Source: Paenibacillus glacialis
Lineage (GTDB): Bacteria > Bacillota > Bacilli > Paenibacillales > Paenibacillaceae
Direction: 5' to 3'
Assembly (NCBI RefSeq): GCF_001637205.1
Contig: NZ_LVJH01000070.1
Span: 466,480 to 530,479 of the forward strand
Length of the DNA stretch: 64,000 bases
Notes under the pieces: model-generated
The model's database searches: none
What the model was told of the DNA's origin: nothing
Seen by the model: only the letters and a program-made list of their open reading frames with translations
Made by a program: the position numbers and the translations under genes
Shown here: piece after piece, positions 42,287 to 50,707 of the stretch
Layout of the letters: the number at the start of each line of letters is the position of its first letter
Position numbering within the stretch: position 1 is the stretch's first letter

Positions 42287-43529
42287 GGATTTCACTCTCC
42301 TTCACACCAAATTGCTTCGGCTTTTTAAGTAGGCCTGACTTAACCAAGAGGCCAAGCAACCAGTGGGAGAAGTAAACGTTCGTTGCAATACTCAATACGA
42401 TTTCAACAATGAGTACTAATGCGAATCCTTTTACAGCACCTGTTCCGAAAGCAAACATAAAACCAGCAACAATAATAGTCGTGACATTAGAATCGATTAT
42501 CGTACGGAATGAAGATTTATTCCCTAATTTAATGGAAGACAAAACACTTCTCCCATTTCGCATTTCTTCTCTAATTCGTTCATTGGTTATGATATTAGCA
42601 TCTACAGCCATCCCTATCCCGAGTATAAATGCTGCTATACCAGGCAAGGTTAACGTGAAATCAGCCAGCACGAATACTAAAATTAGTAACCATGTGTGCA
42701 AAATCAAAGCAAAACTCGCTAATAATCCTGGTAAACGATATATTCCGATCATGAAAAGAAGAATAAAGGCAGATGCGATTAGACCCGCAACTATCGTTTG
42801 ATCCAATGATTGTTTACCAAGCGTTGCCCCTACACTTTGGGAATACTTCTCTGTTAGGCTGAGCGGTAACGCTCCTAAGTTAATTGTATCCCGAAGATTC
42901 TTAGCTTCATCATTGGTGTAGCTACCGCTAATGGAAGCTTTCCCATCGGTTAATTCGGCTCTTACAACAGGAGCAGACAGCATAGTTTCATCTAAGAAAA
43001 TACCTAATTCTTTACCGATAAGACGTTTTGTAATTTCTGTAAATTTAGCTTTGTCCTTCACTTGGATACTAATCTCAGGTTGGTTTAGAGAGTCATAACC
43101 CACTTCTGCACCATTCTCTTTAAAATCGCTTCCTAAGAGCTCTATTTTAGTGAAATCAGCAGCTTCTGTGCCTCCACCCGGCGAACTACGAAATGTCAGA
43201 TTCGCAGGTTCTTTCATTTTCTTTCTAACTTCAGCCTCATTGGTTACTCCAGCGATCTTCAGACGAATTCGGTTAGATCCTTCTGTAGTCACCTCTGGTT
43301 CGCTTGTTCCTAGCACGTTAGCCCGCTTCTCTAAGCTCTGGGCTGTACGGTTCAAAGATTCTTTAGTAACAGTTTGTCCTTCTTCTAATGGTTTAGCCTC
43401 ATAGAGAATCTCAAATCCTCCCTTAAGGTCAAGACCCAATCGGACTTTATCCAGTAATCCTGGAGTTGAAACTGCCATTACGCCAGTTAACACGATCACT
43501 GTAACGAAAAAACTAATTATTCTTTTCAT
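42276..43529 (-). CDS. secD: Protein translocase subunit SecD
   Basis: 417 residues, six membrane segments with a large external P1 domain (about 40-220). LGLDLKGGFEILYE near the start and GMAVDANIITNERIREE in TM4 are family motifs. It is in an operon with secF and functions in proton-driven export. An uncleaved signal-anchor starts the protein. Confidence 0.95.
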   Translation of the reverse strand: MKRIISFFVTVIVLTGVMAVSTPGLLDKVRLGLDLKGGFEILYEAKPLEEGQTVTKESLNRTAQSLEKRANVLGTSEPEVTTEGSNRIRLKIAGVTNEAEVRKKMKEPANLTFRSSPGGGTEAADFTKIELLGSDFKENGAEVGYDSLNQPEISIQVKDKAKFTEITKRLIGKELGIFLDETMLSAPVVRAELTDGKASISGSYTNDEAKNLRDTINLGALPLSLTEKYSQSVGATLGKQSLDQTIVAGLIASAFILLFMIGIYRLPGLLASFALILHTWLLILVFVLADFTLTLPGIAAFILGIGMAVDANIITNERIREEMRNGRSVLSSIKLGNKSSFRTIIDSNVTTIIVAGFMFAFGTGAVKGFALVLIVEIVLSIATNVYFSHWLLGLLVKSGLLKKPKQFGVKESEIREL

Positions 43530-43678
43530 GCCGTTCCTAGTTCCCCTTTCGTTCTCAATATTCCTATTATAGCCATGCGATAAAATGCAGTCAATTTATC
43601 AATATTGTAAAATTCGTGTCGCCGCATAATTCGACACTATCATTCTCCTATCTTTTCCAAGACAAAAAGGATCACTTC

Positions 43679-43936
43679 TTATTCAAAAGTAGATCCTTTA
43701 TAGGCTGACATCGTCATAAAATTCATAAACCCCGTTACTTTCAGGGATAAAATATCATTGACTAACTTATAGATTGGAGGAAAGCCTTCCTTCTCATATT
43801 TTGAACTAACACAATTCCATATATCTTTACCAGTCACGTGCTCATATCCGATAAGTCTAAATTCTTCAGCCTTGCTCTTACACATCATTTGAATATCCTC
43901 ATCGAACTCGATACTCCTTATATCTTCTACTCCCAC
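43679..43936 (-). CDS. comN: ComN-like post-transcriptional regulator
   Basis: 85 residues. It resembles B. subtilis ComN (YrzD), which acts on comE mRNA in competence. The pattern IQMMCKSKAEEFRLIGYEHVTGKDIWNCVSSKYEKEGFPPIYKLVNDIL (shortened) fits. GTG start with GAGGGG upstream. It is 150 nt upstream of secD in the same direction, as is common in Bacillales. Confidence 0.8.
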   Translation of the reverse strand: MGVEDIRSIEFDEDIQMMCKSKAEEFRLIGYEHVTGKDIWNCVSSKYEKEGFPPIYKLVNDILSLKVTGFMNFMTMSAYKGSTFE

Positions 43937-44125
43937 GCGTACCCCTCCTCTCTACGATGTCTATATCTCTTAACAAATGTAATTCGACCCATAAACCCTA
44001 TTTTCCTTTTTCTATGAAAGGAATTGCAAAGCTAAGCATGAGAAGGGACAGGTTGAGCATATCCATATAGTAATGGTCATGCTGGACAACCGGCTAAGCT
44101 TGACTCGGGAAGAGGGAGTGAAGAG

Positions 44126-45724
44126 TTGAATAAGCGTAAGAAACAAACGTTTATACAGGGAACCTTAATATTAGTGACAGCAGGTATAATTAATCGGATA
44201 TTAGGGTTTATCCCTCGCATTGTTTTGCCCCGTGTTATTGGAGCAGAAGGTGTTGGAATTTACCAACTAGGATACCCCTTTTTTATTGTATTAATGACGA
44301 TCATCACGGGAGGTATTCCCCTTGCTGTATCCAAGATTGTATCAGAGGCTGAGGCAGCCAATAACCCAAAAGCTTCACAAACAGTCCTACGAATTAGTCT
44401 CGGATTAACACTTGGACTTGGTATTATCTTTATGTTGTTGTCTATCTTGTTTGCTCCTTGGATAACTCATAATATTCTGACAGACCCCAGAGTCTATCAT
44501 ACGTTTGTGAGTATGAGTCCAATGCTAGTCATTGTTGCAGCATCCTCTGTCTATCGAGGATATTTCCAAGGGAAACAGAATATGATTCCATCAGCCGTAT
44601 CTTCCATTGTAGAGACGGTGGCTAGAATTGTCTGTGTACTTTGGTTCTCATTTCTTCTACTACCCAAAGGAATTGAATTTGGAGCAGCTGGAGCCATGTT
44701 AGGTGTTATGGCTGGTGAATTTATCGGTCTACTTATTTTATTATGGCAATATCATGCAGAGAATAAAAAGGGAGAATATCCTGATATAGATAACATCTTA
44801 GAAGTTGAACCCGCTATCATTCCTCAAAAAAAGGTACTTCGTCGATTGCTGAAGATTACGATCCCTGTCACTGCAGGTAAGCTTGTTGGATCGTTCTCCT
44901 ATTTGTTCGAATCTATTATTACAGCACAAAGTCTTGCCTTAGCCGGTTTCGCCACCTCCGTTGTGACTGCTCAGTATGGAGCATTACAAGGTATGGTCAT
45001 CCCATTATTGTTGCTACCAGGGGCACTAACCGCTGCATTAGCAGTCTCGCTCGTTCCTTCCTTATCAGAAGCAGCAACTCGTAAGGATATGGTTACGATT
45101 CACAAAAGACTCAACCAAACCTTAAGGTTAGCACTTGTAACAGGTGCTCCCTTCTCTGTTCTTATGTTTGTTCTTTCAGTTCCACTATGTTTGCTTCTAT
45201 ATAACGACCACAATATATCAAGTATGTTAAAGCTCATGGCGCCTTTTGCCTTATTTATTTATGTTCAAGCTCCTTTAATGGCCGCACTTCAAGCATTAGA
45301 CCATCCTGGCAAGGCTCTTCGCAATACATTAATTGGATCTGCTATTAAGTTATTTCTGATTTGGTACTTAGCCTCTCAGCCTCAATACGGAATACTGGGT
45401 GCTGTAATTGCCATTATTGCTAACAGTATCATCGTCACGTTGTTACATGGTTTCAGCGTAGCTAGAATGCTATCTTTCAAATACAAGATTCTCGACTTCC
45501 TTAAGATGGGTGTAGCTATGATCGTAATGGCAGGAGGTACACAATTTGCATATACCTATCTTCCTTTTCATCAACTAACATGGTTACAATTCATCGCAGC
45601 AAGCATTGTCGGTATCATAATTTATATCATCATTATATTTAGTATCAAGCTCGTATCCTTACGGGATTTAGAGAAAACACCTTTAATCGGCGATTGGTTT
45701 CGCTCCAAACAGAAATTCACTTAA
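44126..45724 (+). CDS. spoVB: Stage V sporulation protein B (MOP flippase)
   Basis: 532 residues, 14 membrane segments, MATE/MOP family. SpoVB is needed for spore cortex formation and is thought to flip lipid II in the mother cell. The N-terminus GTLILVTAGIINRILGFIPRIVLPRVIGAEGVGIY is the family signature. TTG start with GAGGGAG upstream. Its end overlaps the convergent DUF421 gene by 8 nt. Confidence 0.93.
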   Translation: MNKRKKQTFIQGTLILVTAGIINRILGFIPRIVLPRVIGAEGVGIYQLGYPFFIVLMTIITGGIPLAVSKIVSEAEAANNPKASQTVLRISLGLTLGLGIIFMLLSILFAPWITHNILTDPRVYHTFVSMSPMLVIVAASSVYRGYFQGKQNMIPSAVSSIVETVARIVCVLWFSFLLLPKGIEFGAAGAMLGVMAGEFIGLLILLWQYHAENKKGEYPDIDNILEVEPAIIPQKKVLRRLLKITIPVTAGKLVGSFSYLFESIITAQSLALAGFATSVVTAQYGALQGMVIPLLLLPGALTAALAVSLVPSLSEAATRKDMVTIHKRLNQTLRLALVTGAPFSVLMFVLSVPLCLLLYNDHNISSMLKLMAPFALFIYVQAPLMAALQALDHPGKALRNTLIGSAIKLFLIWYLASQPQYGILGAVIAIIANSIIVTLLHGFSVARMLSFKYKILDFLKMGVAMIVMAGGTQFAYTYLPFHQLTWLQFIAASIVGIIIYIIIIFSIKLVSLRDLEKTPLIGDWFRSKQKFT

Positions 45725-46481
45725 CCGGTTCGCCACCTATTTTTTCCTTTAAATCAATGTATATACGATTTTTATGATCAATACTGCATAGAAAAACATC
45801 TTTGAAATCACTTGCCCCTTTCGTTAGAATCAGATTCTTCAACCAGAATCGTGTCTTTTTGATCAAATGTAGATTTTCATCTTGGACTCTACCATCCATA
45901 ATTAAAGGCACGGGTAAGCCCTGTTCAGTTAGTTTACCTGCTGGTACCAATATTCTTCTCCTGCTCCTCCCTCTGCCTTTCCTTCCATTCGGAGAAGCTT
46001 CATCTGACGATTCCTCATCAGGCTTTGAATCTTTGGAAAGTACCGTAAGTTGACCCGTTGTCTCTAGAATCGCAAATTCTACATCTGCAATATTATCAAT
46101 ATCTTTCTGACGGATTTGAAGCATAAGATCATCAAGATTATAACGTTGCTTCTTCATGGCATCTCGATGGAGTTTCCCATTTGAAATGAGAACGGTTGGT
46201 TTTCCATCAAATAACAATCGTAGTTTCCGATTCTTCAAACTGATTTTTGCAATGACAATCTGTAAAATGACAAGCGTTACCATAGGAAGTATCCCGTCCA
46301 ACAGGGGTTCTTTCATATCTTCTACAACAAACACGGCAAGTTCAGCAATCATAATCGAGATTACAAAATCAAATAGGGACAGTTTTCCAATTTCTCTTTT
46401 ACCCATAATACGAATGGTGAAATAGATAAAGAAATACATCAGTAATGTTCTAAAAATGTGAGTTGTCATATCGGTTGTCAC
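45717..46481 (-). CDS. DUF421 (YetF-like) membrane protein
   Basis: 254 residues, three membrane segments followed by a cytosolic DUF421 domain (FDGKPTVLISNGKLHRDAMKKQRYNLDDLMLQIRQ, abbreviated). A basic, Ser/Arg-rich insertion (GRKGRGRSRRR, near 175) is unusual. YetF/YrbG relatives occur in spore formers and some affect germination (2Duf proteins). GTG start with GGGAG upstream. Confidence 0.88.
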   Translation of the reverse strand: MTTDMTTHIFRTLLMYFFIYFTIRIMGKREIGKLSLFDFVISIMIAELAVFVVEDMKEPLLDGILPMVTLVILQIVIAKISLKNRKLRLLFDGKPTVLISNGKLHRDAMKKQRYNLDDLMLQIRQKDIDNIADVEFAILETTGQLTVLSKDSKPDEESSDEASPNGRKGRGRSRRRILVPAGKLTEQGLPVPLIMDGRVQDENLHLIKKTRFWLKNLILTKGASDFKDVFLCSIDHKNRIYIDLKEKIGGEPVK

Positions 46482-46686
46482 TTATATCTACTCCCTTAAC
46501 CTTGTCACAATTGGACATGTTTGTATTGCTATTGTCACCTTATCTTATTAAGGTCATGCAATACTCTTCATTATTAATTAATGGCAATCCATATAAGCAA
46601 TAACCCTATGCTTCATTGTTGTACTACTGGGGCAAGCCCTATCATACAATGACAGTAACATGTGGACTATAAAGGAGGTTTCTTAT

Positions 46687-47082
46687 ATGCAATTTATTCG
46701 TCAATTTATCTCTTTCAGAATTACCAACCCAATCCTTGCTGGACTTTGTTATGCTTTTTTCTGGATGATGCTAGGGTCATTTATTCTATCTTTGTTCTTA
46801 TGGTTAAGTGGTCTGCAAGAACATGATCTTGGTGTGTATACTTATGTGATTCATATCTTCTCCGCAGTAGTAGGAGGTATCGTGTCAGGTAAGCGATCAG
46901 GCCGAAAAGGATGGTACAACGGGGGGATAACTGGAATATTTTATGGTGTATTTATTGTAATTATTGGGTTTCTCGCCTTAGATAATTCGATCACTTTAGA
47001 GCATATTTTCCTGATAGGAATAGCATTTGTACTTGGTGCCATTGGAGGCATGTTTGGTGTGAACTTAAGACAAAATATGTAA
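46687..47082 (+). CDS. TIGR04086 family membrane protein
   Basis: 131 residues, four membrane segments with a GKRSGRKGWYNGGITG loop typical of TIGR04086 proteins of Bacillales. ATG 46687 has AAAGGAGG upstream; an in-frame ATG at 46660 lacks one. Function unknown. It is commonly located near yajC-secDF. Confidence 0.8.
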   Translation: MQFIRQFISFRITNPILAGLCYAFFWMMLGSFILSLFLWLSGLQEHDLGVYTYVIHIFSAVVGGIVSGKRSGRKGWYNGGITGIFYGVFIVIIGFLALDNSITLEHIFLIGIAFVLGAIGGMFGVNLRQNM

Positions 47083-47156
47083 TTCGCAACAATAGTCTCT
47101 TCCTTATATATGTGGTACACTAGATAAAGTCATTTTATAAAGAGGAGGCTGTTTCG

Positions 47157-47999
47157 GTGCTTTACCAATCCATGGGAACAATTACTTTAGCTTCAACAGC
47201 AACAGTTATTATACTAATCTGGTTAGGGTCTCTACGTAATCCCTTTCACGTAATCAAAGAGTTTGCATCCACACTTATCTCTTCACGAAGATTCTTAATT
47301 TTATTTATAACAGTAGCAGGTATTCTATTTATTAATAAATATGAACTCACGATTGAAAAAAGTATGAAATTTCAGGCTGATTTTACGCCTTGGATCTTCG
47401 GTATAGAAGGTCACTTCGTGAAGAATCTACAAGAATTCTTCTATAATCCAATAATTACGGAAATATGTGTGTTTTTCTATGTTATTGTTTTTCAATCTTT
47501 GTTGATTGCCTCTATCGGCGTTTACCTTTTGAATAAAAATAAGCTATTCGTGTATGCAACATGCTTCGCTATAGTTATTAATTATGTAGTAGCTATCCCT
47601 TTTTACCTCTTTTTTCCAGTTAATGAGGTCTGGTCTTATCCACTATCAGGAGTCACTTTTCATATGTTAGATGTATTTCCTTTATTCGAGAAATTATACA
47701 GACCCCTTTCTGGTCTAGACAATTGCTTCCCAAGTCTTCATACTTCTATCTCTGTGACAATTATGCTGTTAGCAGTACGTTCTGGTAATCTTCATTGGAG
47801 ATTAATAACAACAATCAGTGCAACTATTGTAGTATTCAGTATATTCTATCTTGGAATTCATTGGGTAACTGATATGATAGCAGGATCATTACTGGGCATT
47901 ACAGCTTCTACTTTAGGTATTTATTGGGCTAGATTGACCCTTAATAAAGAACAGGGCCTTCACAAGAAACGTTCTAAAGCTGTGGATCTATCCTACTAA
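47157..47999 (+). CDS. PAP2-superfamily membrane phosphatase
   Basis: 280 residues, about six membrane segments. The phosphatase motifs CFPSLHTSIS (PSxH) and GIHWVTDMIAG (H...D) are intact, with KLYRPLSGLDN as C1-like region. It may dephosphorylate undecaprenyl pyrophosphate or other lipid phosphates, or act as an inositol-phosphorylceramide-synthase-like enzyme. GTG start with AGAGGAGG upstream. Substrate unknown. Confidence 0.85.
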   Translation: MLYQSMGTITLASTATVIILIWLGSLRNPFHVIKEFASTLISSRRFLILFITVAGILFINKYELTIEKSMKFQADFTPWIFGIEGHFVKNLQEFFYNPIITEICVFFYVIVFQSLLIASIGVYLLNKNKLFVYATCFAIVINYVVAIPFYLFFPVNEVWSYPLSGVTFHMLDVFPLFEKLYRPLSGLDNCFPSLHTSISVTIMLLAVRSGNLHWRLITTISATIVVFSIFYLGIHWVTDMIAGSLLGITASTLGIYWARLTLNKEQGLHKKRSKAVDLSY

Positions 48000-48022
48000 A
48001 CTAGAAACAGTAGACTTATAAA

Positions 48023-48075
48023 AGAAGAGAGGTTGTCCATGTTGTCAAATCGACAACATGGACAACCTCTTCTTA
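48023..48075. terminator. Strong bidirectional terminator between PAP2 gene and yajC
   Basis: A near-perfect stem of over 16 bp (core GGTTGTCCATGTTGTC with its complement) around AAAT, with flanking AAGAAGA/TCTTCTT. It serves convergent genes. Confidence 0.9.
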
Positions 48076-48102
48076 TGTTTAACGAAAGTTTAGGATCAAG
48101 GA

Positions 48103-48426
48103 TTATTTACTGTCTGAATCTGAGCGTACACCTTGACTAATTGCGCTACGGTCAAACGTAAGTTTTGTTGCATCATTAACAAGAAGTACAATGATGTCAT
48201 CTGTGATTTCTACAATCGTACCGTGAAGACCACCGATGGTTACTACCTTATCTCCCTTGCTAAGAGCCTTTAGCATTGTGGCACGTGCTTTTTGTTTCTT
48301 TTGTTGCGGACGGATTAACAAAAAATAAAAGATCGCAAACATCAGAACAAACGGCCAAAGTAACTGAACCAGTGAACCCGCTCCTCCAGTACCTGAAGCT
48401 GCTGCAAAATCAAAACTCTCAAACAT
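48103..48426 (-). CDS. yajC: Preprotein translocase subunit YajC
   Basis: 107 residues. A single membrane segment (LVQLLWPFVLMFAIFYFLLIRPQQKKQK, abbreviated) leads into the beta-rich YajC domain (GDKVVTIGGLHGTI). It accompanies SecDF. It is 30 nt downstream of tgt in the queA-tgt-yajC cluster. Confidence 0.94.
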   Translation of the reverse strand: MFESFDFAAASGTGGAGSLVQLLWPFVLMFAIFYFLLIRPQQKKQKARATMLKALSKGDKVVTIGGLHGTIVEITDDIIVLLVNDATKLTFDRSAISQGVRSDSDSK

Positions 48427-48455
48427 CTTATTTCCCCCTTAACTAAATTATCGTT

Positions 48456-49595
48456 CTAGAAACCTTTAAGATTCTCATAGAGCCCGTACTGTTCAAAAAA
48501 CTCATCACGAAAATCAAGTAGTCTGTCGTCCATAATACTCTGACGGACCTTGCGCATTAATTCTAGCAAGAAGTGCAGGTTATGGTATGTAGTCAGTCTC
48601 AAACCAAAGGTTTCATCTGCCTTAATTAAATGTCGCAAGTAAGCTCTCGAATAATTCTTACACGTGTAACAATCACACGCTGGATCTAATGGACCGTAAT
48701 CACGAGCATACTTAGCGTTACGGATCACAACTCTTCCTTCGCTTGTCATTGTTGTCCCATTACGAGCAATACGTGTTGGAAGAACGCAGTCAAACATATC
48801 CACTCCACGAATAGATCCTTCGATTAGAGCATCAGGAGATCCTACACCCATCAAATAACGAGGCTTATTGCTTGGAAGTAGTGGAACTGTATAATCCAAT
48901 ACATCATACATTAATTTCTTAGATTCACCTACGCTGAGTCCTCCAATAGCATACCCCGGGAAATCCATGGAAGTCAAATCGCGAGCACTCTGCTTACGTA
49001 AATCTTCATACATCCCGCCTTGTACGATAGCGAATAGACCTTGATCTTTCGAACGTGCATGACTTTCTAGACAACGTTCAGCCCAGCGAGATGTCCGTTC
49101 AAGCGATTTCTTCAGATAGTCATATTCTGCAGGATACGGAGGACATTCGTCGAAAGCCATCATAATATCTGATCCAAGTGCATTCTGAATTTCCATTGCA
49201 ACTTCAGGTGACAGGAACAATTTATCACCATTCAGATGAGAACGGAAATGAACGCCTTCTTCCGTAATTTTACGCATTTCACTAAGACTGAACACCTGAA
49301 ATCCACCACTGTCAGTCAGGATAGGGCGATCCCAATTCATGAATTTGTGAAGTCCACCCGCTTCGCGAATGATCTCATGACCTGGACGTAGAAATAAATG
49401 ATAGGTGTTGCTGAGAATAATCTGCGCATCCATTTTCTTTAGTTCTTCAGGGCTCATCGTTTTTACCGTAGCCAGTGTCCCAACAGGCATAAATGTAGGT
49501 GTCTCAATAATGCCATGAGGCGTATGAACACGACCTAAGCGAGCTCCTGATTGTTTACACGTTTTAATATGTTCGTAAGTAATTGCTGCTACCAT
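48456..49595 (-). CDS. tgt: tRNA-guanine transglycosylase
   Basis: 379 residues, TIM-barrel. It exchanges G34 for preQ1 in GUN-anticodon tRNAs. The catalytic Asp residues are in LTDSGGFQVFS (D near 95) and FDCVLPTR (D near 270), and the zinc site is DCYTCKNYSRAYLRHL (CxC...C...H). It is part of the queuosine cluster with queA. Confidence 0.96.
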   Translation of the reverse strand: MVAAITYEHIKTCKQSGARLGRVHTPHGIIETPTFMPVGTLATVKTMSPEELKKMDAQIILSNTYHLFLRPGHEIIREAGGLHKFMNWDRPILTDSGGFQVFSLSEMRKITEEGVHFRSHLNGDKLFLSPEVAMEIQNALGSDIMMAFDECPPYPAEYDYLKKSLERTSRWAERCLESHARSKDQGLFAIVQGGMYEDLRKQSARDLTSMDFPGYAIGGLSVGESKKLMYDVLDYTVPLLPSNKPRYLMGVGSPDALIEGSIRGVDMFDCVLPTRIARNGTTMTSEGRVVIRNAKYARDYGPLDPACDCYTCKNYSRAYLRHLIKADETFGLRLTTYHNLHFLLELMRKVRQSIMDDRLLDFRDEFFEQYGLYENLKGF

Positions 49596-49672
49596 AGTGT
49601 ATTTGTATTCCTTTCCGTATATAACATTTCTTCTGGTCTCAAGTAGAAACTTAATATTATCATTCCTATATT

Positions 49673-50701
49673 TTAATAAATAAACATGGCATCACCAAAG
49701 CTGAAGAACCGGTATTTCTCCTTCACAGCTTGCTTGTAAGCTTCGAGAATGTGTTCTCGACCTGCTAACGCACTAACTAGCATAACCAATGTAGACTTGG
49801 GAAGATGAAAATTGGTAATTAAAGCATCAACTACCGTAAACTCATACCCTGGGAACATAAAAATACTTGTCCAACCGTTACTTTCCTTCAAAGACCCGCC
49901 AGCGCATTGCCGTCCAACCGTCTCTAGCGTTCGACATGTTGTAGTACCCACAGCAATAATTCTGCCCCCATTTCGACGAGTATCATTCAGAAGATCTGCC
50001 GTTTCTTTAGACAAGGAATAATATTCTTCATGCATCACGTGGTCCTCTACACGATCCACCGACATCGGTCGAAAGGTCCCTAACCCCACATGCAATGTAA
50101 TAAAGGCTACCGAAACCCCTTTGGCACGTATTGCATCGAGTAATTCTTCTGTAAAGTGAAGCCCTGCTGTAGGTGCCGCTGCCGAACCTTCATGCCGAGC
50201 ATACACCGTCTGATAACGCTCGCGATCATCCAGCTTGTCCTTAATATATGGCGGAAGAGGCATTTGTCCAAGTCGATCAAGGATTTCTTGAAATACTCCG
50301 TTATAAGTAAACTTGAGTACTCTACCTCCCATATCACTTTCAGACTCAATTACCGCTTTAAGTTCATCACTAAATACAATAATATTTCCTTGTTTCAGCT
50401 TTTTCCCTGGCTTCACTAACGCTTCCCAGCGATCTTCACCCAGATTCTTAAGTAGCAGAACCTCTGCTTTAGCACCCGTATCCTCTTTCACACCAAACAG
50501 TCTTGCAGGGATAACCCGAGTATCATTCAATACAAGTGTGTCACCTGACTTAAGGTATTGCGTAATATCTTTAAAAGTATGATGTTCCGTCTTGCCATCT
50601 TCTTTATTCAACGTTAGCAATCGAGATGAGCTTCGTTCTAGAAGCGGTGTCTGGGCAATCAATTCCTCTGGTAGATCAAAATTATATAACTCTACATCCA
50701 T
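49673..50701 (-). CDS. queA: S-adenosylmethionine:tRNA ribosyltransferase-isomerase
   Basis: 342 residues. It turns preQ1-tRNA into epoxyqueuosine using SAM. The typical N-terminus DVELYNFDLPEELIAQTPL, LNDTRVIPARL and APTAGLHFT motifs are present. AAGGAATGAC precedes the ATG, and it starts 7 nt downstream of the SpoIID-domain gene. Confidence 0.96.
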   Translation of the reverse strand: MDVELYNFDLPEELIAQTPLLERSSSRLLTLNKEDGKTEHHTFKDITQYLKSGDTLVLNDTRVIPARLFGVKEDTGAKAEVLLLKNLGEDRWEALVKPGKKLKQGNIIVFSDELKAVIESESDMGGRVLKFTYNGVFQEILDRLGQMPLPPYIKDKLDDRERYQTVYARHEGSAAAPTAGLHFTEELLDAIRAKGVSVAFITLHVGLGTFRPMSVDRVEDHVMHEEYYSLSKETADLLNDTRRNGGRIIAVGTTTCRTLETVGRQCAGGSLKESNGWTSIFMFPGYEFTVVDALITNFHLPKSTLVMLVSALAGREHILEAYKQAVKEKYRFFSFGDAMFIY

Positions 50702-50707
50702 GTGTCG

